23,806 nt of DNA from JAITWN01 sp964581365 (GCA_964581365.1 CAZOOF010000034.1:1-23806); one strand, 5' to 3'. Counted from the first letter of the stretch, positions 9,205 through 17,458 are shown. Numbers and translations: made by a program. The notes: generated by a model from the sequence alone, not told the origin.

Positions 9205-10548
9205 ATGAAGATCACGATCTTTGGTTCGGGCTACGTCGGCCTGGTCACCGGAGCCTGTCTGGCTGAAGTTGGAAACGACGTGCTGTGCGTAGACATCGAT
9301 GAGCGCAAGATCGGCATGCTCCGGGAAGGCCGGATCCCGATCTACGAGCCCGGACTGGAGAGCCTGGTCGAGAGCAATATGAAAGCGGGCCGCCTCGACT
9401 TCACGACCGACATGGCCGCCGGTGTCGCCCATGGCCTGTTCCAGTTCATCGCGGTCGGAACCCCCCCGGGAGAAGACGGCTCGGCGGATCTGCAGCACGT
9501 CCTCGCCGTCGCCCGCACCGTCGGTCAGTACATGGACGACTACCGGATCGTGGTCAACAAGTCGACCGTACCGGTCGGCACCGCCGACAGGGTAAAGGCA
9601 GCGCTGGCAGAGGTGCTGGCCTCGCGCGGCCGCAGGATCGAGTTCGACGTGGTCTCCAACCCCGAATTTCTCAAGGAGGGCGCCGCGATCGACGACTTCA
9701 TGCGCCCCGACCGCATCGTCATCGGTACCGACAACCCCCGCACCACCGAGCTTCTGCGGGCGCTCTACGCGCCGTTCAACCGCAATCACGAACGCATCGT
9801 GCGCATGGATGTACGTTCCGCCGAGCTCACCAAATATGCGGCCAACGCCATGCTCGCCACCAAGATCAGCTTCATGAACGAACTGGCCAACATGGCGGAG
9901 CGGCTGGGCGCGGACATCGAACATGTGCGCCTCGGCATCGGCTCCGACCCGCGGATCGGCTGGCACTTCATCTATCCGGGCGTCGGCTTCGGCGGCTCAT
10001 GCTTCCCCAAGGATGTGAAGGCGCTCGAACGCACCGCCCGCGAAATCGGCTACCAGGCCCAGCTGCTGCAGGCCGTCGAAGCGGTCAACGACCGTCAGAA
10101 ACAGGTCCTGTTCGACAAGATCCAGCGCCATTTCGGCAATCTGCAGGGCCGGACGCTGGCGCTGTGGGGACTCGCCTTCAAGCCCAACACCGACGATATG
10201 CGCGAAGCGCCCAGCCGCGTACTGATGGAAGCCCTGTGGGAGGCCGGCGCGACGGTCCGGGCGTACGATCCAGTCGCGCGCGAGGAGGCACACCACATCT
10301 ATGGAGATCGGCCCGATCTGGTGCTGTGCAACAGCCCGGAGGAGGCGCTGCAAGGAGCAGATGCGCTCGCGCTGATCACGGAGTGGAATGAGTTCCGCAG
10401 CCCGAACTTCGCCATGGTCAAGCAGACGCTCAGGAATCCGGTGATCTTCGATGGCCGCAACCTCTACGATCCGGAAGTCCTGGCCGCGGAAGGATTTGCG
10501 CATTACTCCATCGGGCGCGAGCCGCGCAGCGCCGGGCAGCCGGCCTGA
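9205..10548 (+). CDS. ugd: UDP-glucose 6-dehydrogenase
   Basis: A 447-residue cytosolic enzyme that oxidises UDP-glucose to UDP-glucuronate with two NAD+. The N-terminal Rossmann motif is GSGYVG (residues 7-12), followed by the D in CVDIDERKI. The central segment has FLKEGAAIDDFMRPDRIVIG and KYAANAMLATKISFMNELA. The catalytic cysteine is C266 in GVGFGGSCFPKDV. The C-terminal domain includes WGLAFKPNTDDMREAPS. All these are standard, and the length is normal. AGGA lies 9 nt before the ATG. It heads the plus-strand group, diverges from the sugar transferase gene and is followed by two hydrolase-like genes, so it most likely supplies a uronic-acid precursor for the exopolysaccharide. Confidence 0.97.
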   Translation: MKITIFGSGYVGLVTGACLAEVGNDVLCVDIDERKIGMLREGRIPIYEPGLESLVESNMKAGRLDFTTDMAAGVAHGLFQFIAVGTPPGEDGSADLQHVLAVARTVGQYMDDYRIVVNKSTVPVGTADRVKAALAEVLASRGRRIEFDVVSNPEFLKEGAAIDDFMRPDRIVIGTDNPRTTELLRALYAPFNRNHERIVRMDVRSAELTKYAANAMLATKISFMNELANMAERLGADIEHVRLGIGSDPRIGWHFIYPGVGFGGSCFPKDVKALERTAREIGYQAQLLQAVEAVNDRQKQVLFDKIQRHFGNLQGRTLALWGLAFKPNTDDMREAPSRVLMEALWEAGATVRAYDPVAREEAHHIYGDRPDLVLCNSPEEALQGADALALITEWNEFRSPNFAMVKQTLRNPVIFDGRNLYDPEVLAAEGFAHYSIGREPRSAGQPA

Positions 10549-10593
10549 CACCCGAACGGGCGCACCGGCGGAATCCGTCAATTCGTTCGTATC

Positions 10594-10639
10594 CGGCCCG
10601 CTGTATCATGCCGCGCCATGCGCACGATACAGCGGGTCG
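10594..10639 (+). promoter_or_regulatory. Long inverted repeat with the start codon in its loop
   Basis: An 11 bp perfect inverted repeat, CCCGCTGTATC (10597-10607) and GATACAGCGGG (10626-10636), extends to 14 pairs (10594-10607 with 10626-10639) if one G-T pair is allowed. The 18 nt loop contains the ATG (10618-10620) of the hydrolase-like gene that follows ugd. No Shine-Dalgarno sequence is visible upstream of that ATG. The RNA hairpin could limit translation of the gene; as DNA it could be an operator. No T-run follows, so it is not a classic terminator. Confidence 0.55.
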
Positions 10640-11643
10640 TTCCGCTCTTCATCCTGACGATTACGTTGGCAGTCGCCCCCGCATTCCCGGTGATCGCCGG
10701 CGGAGCGGTCGAACTCAAGCATCACCAGGGGCACTACGTCTCCCTCAACCCTGAAGATGACGCCGCCCGCATCATGCCGGAACTCGTGCTGCCCGGCGTG
10801 CGCGGCGTACAGATCCGCTATCCGTGGAAGAGTCTGGAACCCGAGCGGGGACGCTATGACTTCTCCCGAATCGAGCATGACCTGGAACAGGCGCGCCGCC
10901 TCGGACTCCGGCTCGTCGCCTTCATCCAGGACAAGTCCTTCTTCACCGAAGAACATCACCTGCCGGCCTATCTGGAAGCCTATGCGCTGCCGTTCAAACG
11001 CGGCGGGATGGTGGCAAAGCGCTGGGATCCGCTGATCGTCGAACGGCTGGAAGCTCTGTTCTCGGCTCTGGGTCAACGCTTCGATACCGAACCATACTTC
11101 GAAGGGATTGCCCTCCAGGAAAGCGCCATGGGTTTCAGCCGTGAAATCGAAACCCGGCACGGCTACACACCCGAAAAATATCGCGACGCACTCATCTCCA
11201 TCCTGCGCGGCGCCCGCAGGGGACTGCCCAATTCACAGATCTTCTGGTACATGAACTTCCTGGAAGGGAAGCAGGCCTACCTCGCCGAGGTCGCCGAGGT
11301 CGCCGTCGCGGAGCGCATCGCGATGGGCGGCCCCGACGTGCTTCCCGAACGCGCGTCGCTGGTCCGCCTGACCTATCCCCTCTATCCGCGTTTCGCCGGA
11401 CGCCTGACGCTGTTCTGCTCGATACAGAATGACAGCTATGCCCATCGCCGCGAAGACGACGCAGGCCGCTACTGGACACCAGAGGAACTGCTCCTGTTCG
11501 CGCGCGACAGACTTCACGTCAGCTACCTGTTCTGGAACCGCAAGTACTGGCGCAAACCGCCGGACTCATGGAACTGGGACGACGCCATGAGAGCCATCAG
11601 AGCCTACCCTGAGTTGCCGCCAGGACCCGCGGCAGGCCACTGA
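10618..11643 (+). CDS. Secreted TIM-barrel glycoside hydrolase-like protein (paralog A)
   Basis: A 341-residue protein with a Sec signal peptide (hydrophobic 8-26, likely cut after PVIA, about residue 27). The mature part looks like a clan GH-A barrel: RYPWKSLEP (67-75) then GRYDFSRIEHDLEQA, the strand LRLVAFIQDKSF, and EGIALQESAMGF with E168 at the place expected for a strand-4 acid/base Glu (QE instead of the usual NE). Further blocks are HGYTPEKYRDALI, FWYMNFLEG, AMGGPD, YWTPEEL and a Trp-rich end. No obvious second catalytic Glu was seen, so activity is uncertain. I cannot place it in a named family. It lies 69 nt after ugd, has no clear ribosome binding site and starts inside a hairpin. 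Paralog B follows. A role in trimming or binding the exopolysaccharide is inference. Confidence 0.75.
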   Translation: MRTIQRVVPLFILTITLAVAPAFPVIAGGAVELKHHQGHYVSLNPEDDAARIMPELVLPGVRGVQIRYPWKSLEPERGRYDFSRIEHDLEQARRLGLRLVAFIQDKSFFTEEHHLPAYLEAYALPFKRGGMVAKRWDPLIVERLEALFSALGQRFDTEPYFEGIALQESAMGFSREIETRHGYTPEKYRDALISILRGARRGLPNSQIFWYMNFLEGKQAYLAEVAEVAVAERIAMGGPDVLPERASLVRLTYPLYPRFAGRLTLFCSIQNDSYAHRREDDAGRYWTPEELLLFARDRLHVSYLFWNRKYWRKPPDSWNWDDAMRAIRAYPELPPGPAAGH

Positions 11644-11831
11644 GCATCGTCTGCAGCGAACGCGCAGCGCGCATTCACCCGAACCAGGAACACGGACACC
11701 GCGCGCCGTTTGGCAGGGCAAAATCCCCGTTTCCACATCGCGATCGTGACCGGCTTCCCAGTTCATCGTTTCGATCATGGATCGGGTGATATGACGCTCG
11801 CGCCTCGCTGCAATCGTTCGATACAGGAGGC

Positions 11832-13049
11832 ATGCACGCACATCGTCTCTCACTCGAACGCTTTGCCACGCTCTTCCTTTGCGCCCTGCTGCAATGGGGC
11901 TGCGTTTCCGGCGATAACGCCAGCCACGCCAGCGGTGACGAACCCGCCGCCCCGGTCGAGGCGCCGTCGCCGGTGACAGGTGTCATCGCGCCATCGGCAC
12001 CGATTCCTCCCGGCGAGACACTCGAGGAGAACATGTCAGAAGACTCGTCCGAGCTAGAGGAGGACGCGACAGACTCGTCCGAGGAAGATGTCCCGGCTGA
12101 ACATCCGGCCGACGAGCCGGCACCTGAACCGGCCCGGAAGCGCAACCCGGGTCACTACATCGCCCTCAACGACTGGGACGGAGACGCCCAGTTCATTCAA
12201 GCGGTGCGGCCAGGAGTGACCGGAATCCACAAGCGCTACCCCTGGGCCGATCTGGAACCCCAGTTCGGCGTCTATGATTTCTCACGCGTCGAAGCCGATC
12301 TCGCTCTGGCGGCCCATTACGGCATGCGCCTGGTAATCATGATCGAGGACAAAAGCTTCAGCATGGACGTCAAGCGCACGCCCTCCTACCTCCATGACGG
12401 CTACACCCTGCCGTACACCCATGGCGGCTGGGTGGCCAAGCGCTGGGACCCCTGGGTAATGGAGCGACTGGGACTGCTCACCCGCGAGCTGGGCCAGCGC
12501 TTCGATGCCCATCCATGGCTGGAGGGGGTCGCCTTCCAGGAAACCGCCATGGGCTTCACACCGCAAATCCAGGCCGCCCACGGCTACAGTCCGGAAAAGT
12601 ATCGGGACGCGCTCATCCAGGTGCTGATCACAACGCGCTCGCATTTTCCGCGCTCGCAGGTGTTCTGGTACATGAACTATCTCGAAGGGCGCCAGGCCTA
12701 CCTGGGCGATGTCGCCGAGGCCGTGACGGATCACGACATCGCCATGGGCGGGCCGGACATTCTGCCCGACAGCTGGCCCCTCAACTTCCACACCTATCCG
12801 CTCTATGAGCGCTTCAAAGGGCGGATGACGCTGTTCAACTCGGTGCAGTATGACAGCTACAAGCACGTTCACCTCGATCCCGAGGCAGCGAGCACATACT
12901 GGACGCCCGAAGAACTGTTCATCTTCGCGCGCGACCAACTGCACGTGGACTACATCTTCTGGACACGCAAGCCGCAGCGCGATCCGCCGGGTTCGTTCAA
13001 CTGGCTGGATGCCTTACCGGTGATCGCAGCCAATCCCGCTATCCGTTAG
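11832..13049 (+). CDS. TIM-barrel hydrolase-like lipoprotein with acidic linker (paralog B)
   Basis: A 405-residue protein. The first 24 residues resemble a lipoprotein signal ending LLQWGC (Cys24; a weak lipobox because Gln is at -3). Residues about 27-104 form a Pro/Glu/Asp/Ser-rich linker, and 106-405 align along their whole length with paralog A. Shared blocks include GHYIALN, KRYPWADLEP, YDFSRVEADL, GGWVAKRWDP, QETAMGF (E237), HGYSPEKYRDALI, FWYMNYLEG, DIAMGGPDILP, YWTPEEL and FARDQLHV. By eye, about half the residues are identical. The ribosome binding site AGGAGG is only 1 nt before the ATG at 11832, which is unusually tight, and no better in-frame start is visible. It is probably tethered to the cell surface or outer membrane while paralog A is released. 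The function is unknown; EPS processing is inferred from the neighbours. Confidence 0.75.
   Translation: MHAHRLSLERFATLFLCALLQWGCVSGDNASHASGDEPAAPVEAPSPVTGVIAPSAPIPPGETLEENMSEDSSELEEDATDSSEEDVPAEHPADEPAPEPARKRNPGHYIALNDWDGDAQFIQAVRPGVTGIHKRYPWADLEPQFGVYDFSRVEADLALAAHYGMRLVIMIEDKSFSMDVKRTPSYLHDGYTLPYTHGGWVAKRWDPWVMERLGLLTRELGQRFDAHPWLEGVAFQETAMGFTPQIQAAHGYSPEKYRDALIQVLITTRSHFPRSQVFWYMNYLEGRQAYLGDVAEAVTDHDIAMGGPDILPDSWPLNFHTYPLYERFKGRMTLFNSVQYDSYKHVHLDPEAASTYWTPEELFIFARDQLHVDYIFWTRKPQRDPPGSFNWLDALPVIAANPAIR
12041..12083 (+). repeat. 13 bp direct repeat inside the acidic linker
   Basis: AGACTCGTCCGAG occurs at 12041-12053 and again at 12071-12083, exactly 30 bp (10 codons) apart. Both copies are in the same frame and encode DSSE. 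This suggests that the acidic linker of paralog B grew by short in-frame duplication. Confidence 0.7.
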
Positions 13050-13081
13050 AGCCGGTGAGGTATGGGCGAATACGGATGCGC

Positions 13082-13111
13082 TTGACGCGAGCGGGCGGCC
13101 GCGCTTCTAAT
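13082..13111 (+). promoter_or_regulatory. Candidate sigma-70 promoter of the epsL-epsE-epsF-epsG group
   Basis: TTGACG (13082-13087) and TCTAAT (13106-13111) are separated by 18 bp. They sit 51 nt before the epsL start in the 112 nt gap after paralog B. Both boxes are one or two bases from consensus. Confidence 0.5.
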
Positions 13112-13161
13112 GGCCTTTCCATGCCTGCGGGCCTCCCCGGAAGATCGTTCGTGTTGAGCCG

Positions 13162-14391
13162 ATGCGATGCAAACCGGTCAGTGAAGGATTTCGCCGCGCT
13201 CTTGCGCTGATGCTCGCATCGCTGCTCCCCGTGTCCGCCGCATGGGCCCAGCAACCCGGAGAATTCACCCCCTGGGCCCGGGTCGAACTGTCCCACGATG
13301 ACAACCTCTTTCGGCTGTCCGGCAAGGACGAGGCACGAGAGGTGCTCGGTGACGGCGACATGGATGTTTTCATCCTCCGCTACGGTGCCGGGCTCGATCT
13401 CGAGCTGCCGATAAAGCGCCAGCTGCTGCGAGCCAGTCTGAGCGCAAGCCGCAACCAGTACGATTCGTATCATTTTCTCGATCACACCGAGCTGCATGGC
13501 CGTGGCGAGTGGCGCTGGGCAGCGGGCCGGCTGTGGAGCGGCCGCGCCTTCGCCGGTTACAGGCGCGACATCTCTCCGTTCGAGGATTTCGAGATTCCGG
13601 TCCGAGACACGCGGATCATGCGCGAACTGGGGCTCGAAGCCCGGCGCCGCCTCACCCTGCAGCAGGAGATGGCACTGCACTGGACACGGCGGGAAACCGA
13701 GCACGACTTCGCTCCGCGCCGGATCGTCGATCGCGACATCGATATGTTCGCTGCTGAGCTGGTGCACCGCGGACGATCATCGGAACGCTCCTGGGTGAGT
13801 CTGCGCGCGCAGCTGCGCGACGTTTCCTACCCTCGCCGCGAAACCGTCAATGGCATCCAGGTCGACAATTCGCACGAGGAGTACGAGCTCACGATCAACT
13901 TCAACTGGATCGCATCGGAACGATCCGCTTTCGATGGCCGCGCGGGCTACGCCCGGGTTCGGCATGACGAGCTCACGGAACGCGACTTCTCCGGCGGCGT
14001 CGCGGCCTTGCGCTTTCGCTATGACATAGGTCCCCGGCTCGGCATCGACGCTTCGATCTGGCGCGACATCAGCGCGCCCACCAATACTTCGGCCTCCTAT
14101 GTGGTGAGCGATGGCATCATGCTTCGCCCCCACTGGGAGGCGAGCCACACCATACGGCTGGAAGGATCTCTATCCCGGCAGGAAAGACGCTTCGAGGGAG
14201 ATGCGCGCGCCGTCACGGGAACAGGCATCCGCGACGACACCATCGACATGCTCGAAGCCGCCCTGCTGTGGGAGCCCTGGGACTATCTCTCGGGCCAGGT
14301 CTCGTGGCGCCTCGAACGGCTCGACTCCACGCGCGATGCGCGGGACTACCGCTACCAGACTTTCTCCGTCGCCGCGCGTGTCGCATTCTGA
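13162..14391 (+). CDS. epsL: Outer-membrane beta-barrel exopolysaccharide protein EpsL
   Basis: A 409-residue protein with a clear signal peptide cut after AAWA (residue 29). The mature part is rich in alternating polar and hydrophobic strands with many aromatic and Arg residues, and it ends in Phe (SVAARVAF), the usual C-terminal signal of outer-membrane barrels. The mature start, with ARVELSHDDNLFRL, is typical of the EpsL family found in PEP-CTERM/EPS operons. The protein is thought to sit in the outer membrane and assist polysaccharide secretion; its exact job is not established. A candidate promoter lies at 13082-13111. The ribosome binding site is poor. It precedes epsE by 166 nt, and nothing definite was seen in that gap. 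Confidence 0.82.
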   Translation: MRCKPVSEGFRRALALMLASLLPVSAAWAQQPGEFTPWARVELSHDDNLFRLSGKDEAREVLGDGDMDVFILRYGAGLDLELPIKRQLLRASLSASRNQYDSYHFLDHTELHGRGEWRWAAGRLWSGRAFAGYRRDISPFEDFEIPVRDTRIMRELGLEARRRLTLQQEMALHWTRRETEHDFAPRRIVDRDIDMFAAELVHRGRSSERSWVSLRAQLRDVSYPRRETVNGIQVDNSHEEYELTINFNWIASERSAFDGRAGYARVRHDELTERDFSGGVAALRFRYDIGPRLGIDASIWRDISAPTNTSASYVVSDGIMLRPHWEASHTIRLEGSLSRQERRFEGDARAVTGTGIRDDTIDMLEAALLWEPWDYLSGQVSWRLERLDSTRDARDYRYQTFSVAARVAF

Positions 14392-14557
14392 CGATACGTA
14401 ATGCCCCCGATTTTCTCGGGCGGCCGCTTGCCTCACTCTTGAAACACGCCGACGCGTGCCCGCCGCGCCCGGTGAACGTCCATCCCATAGACGAGCGTAT
14501 GACGAGGGCATCGCCTCCATGCGTCCTCCAACCTCAGCAATTTCGAGGACAGCTAGT

Positions 14558-15379
14558 ATGCGAATTCGTCGACTGATACTGGTATCACTGCTTCTCGTTC
14601 TCCCGATGCTGTCACCCGCCCATGCTCAGACCGAAAGCTTTCTTCTCGGTCCAGGCGACGTCATTCGCGCTACGGTGTTTGGTCATCCGGATCTTTCCGG
14701 GGAAATGCGGGTCGGTGAAGACGGCCGGGTGTCCTTTCCGCTGGTAGGAGACATTCTGCTCGGCGGCCTGTCGACCAGCGACGCCGAGGCGAAAATTGCA
14801 GACCTGCTGATCGGCGGCGGCTACGTGACCGATCCGAGGGTCAGCCTGTTCGTCGAGCAGCGCCGTCAAACACTCGAGAACAGCGTTCTCATTCTCGGCA
14901 GGATCGCCAAGCCGGGGAAGTATGCGCTGCAGGGGCTCACCGGTGAAGGGGTGCAGACGCTGGTGGATCTGCTCGCGGTGGCGGGAGGAACGGCCCAGGA
15001 TTCATCCGACCACCTGATGCTGCTGCGCCGCGATGGCGACAATGTCCACAAGATGACCGTCGACCTCAGATCGCTCCTCGGGCAGGGAGAACTGCAACAG
15101 AACGTGCGCCTGATCGGCGGGGATATCGTATTCGTACCGGAGACGGATGTTTTCTACATCTTTGGCCAGGTACAGAATCCGGGCCGCTACCGGCTCGAGC
15201 GCGGGATGTCGGTCATGCAGGCAATATCGGTCGGCGGCGGCATCGGCCCGCGCGGGACCGAGCGCGGGATCATGGTCAAGCGGCGCAACGGCAACGGCGA
15301 GATGGAGACCATGCAGGCGCGCCTGAGCGATGAGCTGCGGCCGGACGATGTCGTATACGTCAAGGAAAGCCTGTTCTGA
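14558..15379 (+). CDS. epsE: Polysaccharide export outer-membrane protein (Wza/EpsE family)
   Basis: A 273-residue periplasmic/outer-membrane export protein. The signal peptide is residues 1-23 (PAHA then Gln24); there is no lipobox Cys. The Poly_export domain begins at FLLGPGDVIRATVFGHPDLS (28-47) and runs to about 105. Two SLBB-type units follow, at VLILGRIAKPGKYAL (about 112-126) and IFGQVQNPGRYRLERG (about 196-211). The end, DDVVYVKESLF, is normal for the PEP-CTERM-associated subfamily. I chose the ATG at 14558 because GAGGA lies 8 nt upstream and the signal sequence starts there; an in-frame GTG at 14456 adds 34 unlikely residues. epsF starts 17 nt after the stop. It should form or plug the export channel together with EpsF and EpsL. 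Confidence 0.92.
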   Translation: MRIRRLILVSLLLVLPMLSPAHAQTESFLLGPGDVIRATVFGHPDLSGEMRVGEDGRVSFPLVGDILLGGLSTSDAEAKIADLLIGGGYVTDPRVSLFVEQRRQTLENSVLILGRIAKPGKYALQGLTGEGVQTLVDLLAVAGGTAQDSSDHLMLLRRDGDNVHKMTVDLRSLLGQGELQQNVRLIGGDIVFVPETDVFYIFGQVQNPGRYRLERGMSVMQAISVGGGIGPRGTERGIMVKRRNGNGEMETMQARLSDELRPDDVVYVKESLF

Positions 15380-15396
15380 GTCCTGAGGAGCGATCC

Positions 15397-16533
15397 ATGC
15401 CGCGCAACCTGAGAACCCTGGCGACGATGCTGAGAGCCCGCATCGGAGTAATGATTCTCACGCTACTGATCACCCTGGTTACCGCCGCGATCATCACCGA
15501 CCTCCTGCCACGCCGGTACGTGGCAACCACGTCTCTGGTGCTAGACAGCGCAGACATCAGCCCGTTCCACGCGCCGACCGCCGGAGTAAAGGCGTCGACA
15601 ACCTACCTCGCCACTCAGATCGACATCATTCGCAGCCGCGGCGTAGCGCTGGATGTGGTCGATGCGCTCGGGCTCGCCGACGATCCAGAGCAGCAACGCC
15701 GCTTCACCGAGGACTTCGGTGATAACGGCTCGATTCGGGACTGGCTTGCCAGCCGCCTGCTGGAAGGTCTCGCCGTCGAGCCATCGCGCGACAGCCGCGT
15801 GATATCGATAAGCTTCGAGTCATCCGCTGCCGCCATGGCCGCAGCGACCGCCAATGCCTTCGCGCATAGCTACATCGACAAGACGCTGCAGTTCATGATC
15901 GACCCCGCGCGGCGCAATGCCCAATGGTTCGACGAACAGCTTAAACATCTGCGCCAGCGCCTGCTCGACTCACAGGCCCGCCTCACCAGCTTCCAGCAGG
16001 AACACGGAATCATTTCCATCGACGAGCGCCTGGACAGCGAGACCAACCGTCTCAACGAGCTTGGACGGAGCTATGTACAGGTCCAGGCCGAGGCATCCGA
16101 TGTCCGTTCGCGGCAGCTCGGCCGCAACCATCCGGAGTACAAGCGGGCGATTTCCCGCGAACAGGCGGTGGCACGCTCACTCGAAGAGCAGAAAAATCTG
16201 CTCCTGGAGCTCAAGCAGCAGCGTGATCAGCTTCATGTTCTGGCGCGCGAGGTGGAGTCCAATCAGCGCGTCTACGACTCAGCGCTCGAGAAGTTTTACC
16301 AGACCAGTCTCGAGAGCCAGTTCAACCTGGCGAACGTGTCCATACTTCACGAAGCCGTTCCGCCGCTAGAGCCGTCCAGCCCGAATCCGCTGCTGAACTA
16401 CACCAGCGCCCTGCTGCTCGGCCTGATGCTGGGAGGATTCTTCGCGGTTCTGGCTGAGATCACCGACCGACGCATCAGGTCGGCTGAGGACGTGATGGAC
16501 ATGACGGGGGCCCGGATCATCGCCGCCATTTGA
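15397..16533 (+). CDS. epsF: Chain-length determinant / Wzz-type protein EpsF
   Basis: A 378-residue inner-membrane co-polymerase. The first membrane helix is at about 17-37, and a Wzz domain follows (RYVATTSLVLDSADIS; TYLATQIDIIRS). Residues about 170-310 are a long coiled coil (ARRNAQWFDEQLKHLRQRL; SLEEQKNLLLELKQQRDQL). The Pro-rich motif EAVPPLEPSSPNPLLN leads into the second membrane helix (about 333-355) and a short cytosolic tail ending GARIIAAI. It is shorter than EpsF proteins I know (about 450 residues), mainly in the coiled coil, but both helices are present. GAGGAG precedes the ATG. It lies between epsE and epsG with gaps of 17 and 19 nt, a tight operon. With EpsG it should set chain length and connect polymerisation to export. 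Confidence 0.9.
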   Translation: MPRNLRTLATMLRARIGVMILTLLITLVTAAIITDLLPRRYVATTSLVLDSADISPFHAPTAGVKASTTYLATQIDIIRSRGVALDVVDALGLADDPEQQRRFTEDFGDNGSIRDWLASRLLEGLAVEPSRDSRVISISFESSAAAMAAATANAFAHSYIDKTLQFMIDPARRNAQWFDEQLKHLRQRLLDSQARLTSFQQEHGIISIDERLDSETNRLNELGRSYVQVQAEASDVRSRQLGRNHPEYKRAISREQAVARSLEEQKNLLLELKQQRDQLHVLAREVESNQRVYDSALEKFYQTSLESQFNLANVSILHEAVPPLEPSSPNPLLNYTSALLLGLMLGGFFAVLAEITDRRIRSAEDVMDMTGARIIAAI

Positions 16534-16552
16534 CCACCGACAGGGAAGACTC

Positions 16553-17458
16553 ATGCAAACCATCGGCTTCGAAAACAAGGATGCTTTCCCGGCTGCAATA
16601 ACCGCCAGCGCGGCGATGGAGCCGGCACATGACAATATGCTGGGGCAGATTCTGCTGCGCCGCCGCAAGATAGACGCGCGGGATATCGATCGCATTCTGA
16701 AGTACGCCGAAAAGAAGCGCCTGCGCTTCGGCAGCGCCGCGCTTCGCATGGGAATGATTTCCCGCCAGGAGCTGGATCACGCCATAGCGGCGCAGTTCGA
16801 CTATCCGTTTCTCGAATCGGGAGCAGAGGGCTACTCGAGCAAGCTGTTCACCGCCTTCGACCCCTTCGGCACGCAAGGAACGGCATTTCGCATCCTGCAG
16901 CAACGGCTGATTCAGCACTGGTTCGATGAAGGTCAGCGTACCCTGGCCGTCACCGGTCCGAGCGGCCGCGACGGATGCAGCCATGTGGCAGCGAATCTGG
17001 CCGTTGCCTTCTCTCAGCAGGGCAGATCTACCGTGCTGGTGGATGGCAATCTGCGGCGTCCGGCGCTGCACAAGCTGTTCAACGTCAACAACGAAGTCGG
17101 CCTGTCCTCCGTACTCGTCGGCAGATCCCTGCTGTCTGAGGCAACGATCCGCCTGTCGGCGCTGCGCCGGCTGTCACTGGTTACATCCGGCATCGTGCCG
17201 CCGAACGTCGGCGATCTGCTCTGGCGCCCCGAACTCGAGCGCGTCATCGCGGAACTGAGCCAGCGCTATCAGGTAGTGATTGTCGACGGTCCCTCATGGC
17301 GCTCCGATATCGGCTCCGAGAATATCGCCGGTCTGTGCAAGGGAGCCCTGCTCGTCGTGCGACGCGACCACACCCGAGCCAGCGATACCATCGGCCTCAC
17401 TGAGGCGCTAACGGACAGCGGCACGAGAATCGTAGGCACCACTCTCAATCGGAACTGA
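16553..17458 (+). CDS. epsG: BY-kinase-like chain-length regulator EpsG, degenerate P-loop
   Basis: A 301-residue cytosolic protein. Residues about 28-88 (LGQILLRRRKIDARDIDRIL ... GMISRQELDHAIAAQFDYPFL) form an MshEN-like N-terminal domain, as in EpsG. The ATPase part has Walker A GPSGRDGCS (135-143), Walker A' VLVDGNLRRP (D164) and Walker B VVIVDGP (D245). Known EpsG-type P-loops end in GKS or GRS; here the position is Cys142. Walker A' is DGN rather than the usual DAD. No C-terminal Tyr cluster is present (end VGTTLNRN). It may bind the EpsF tail without strong ATPase or kinase activity. It is the last gene of the plus-strand export group and converges on the polymerase gene 41 nt away. Confidence 0.85.
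   Translation: MQTIGFENKDAFPAAITASAAMEPAHDNMLGQILLRRRKIDARDIDRILKYAEKKRLRFGSAALRMGMISRQELDHAIAAQFDYPFLESGAEGYSSKLFTAFDPFGTQGTAFRILQQRLIQHWFDEGQRTLAVTGPSGRDGCSHVAANLAVAFSQQGRSTVLVDGNLRRPALHKLFNVNNEVGLSSVLVGRSLLSEATIRLSALRRLSLVTSGIVPPNVGDLLWRPELERVIAELSQRYQVVIVDGPSWRSDIGSENIAGLCKGALLVVRRDHTRASDTIGLTEALTDSGTRIVGTTLNRN

Noticed and set aside
14406..14420. Hairpin CCCGA-TTTTC-TCGGG after epsL as a terminator
   Set aside because: The stem is only 5 bp and no T-run follows; too weak to call.
14456..14557. N-terminal extension of EpsE from an in-frame GTG
   Set aside because: A strong ribosome binding site and a proper signal peptide start at 14558; the extension would block signal recognition.
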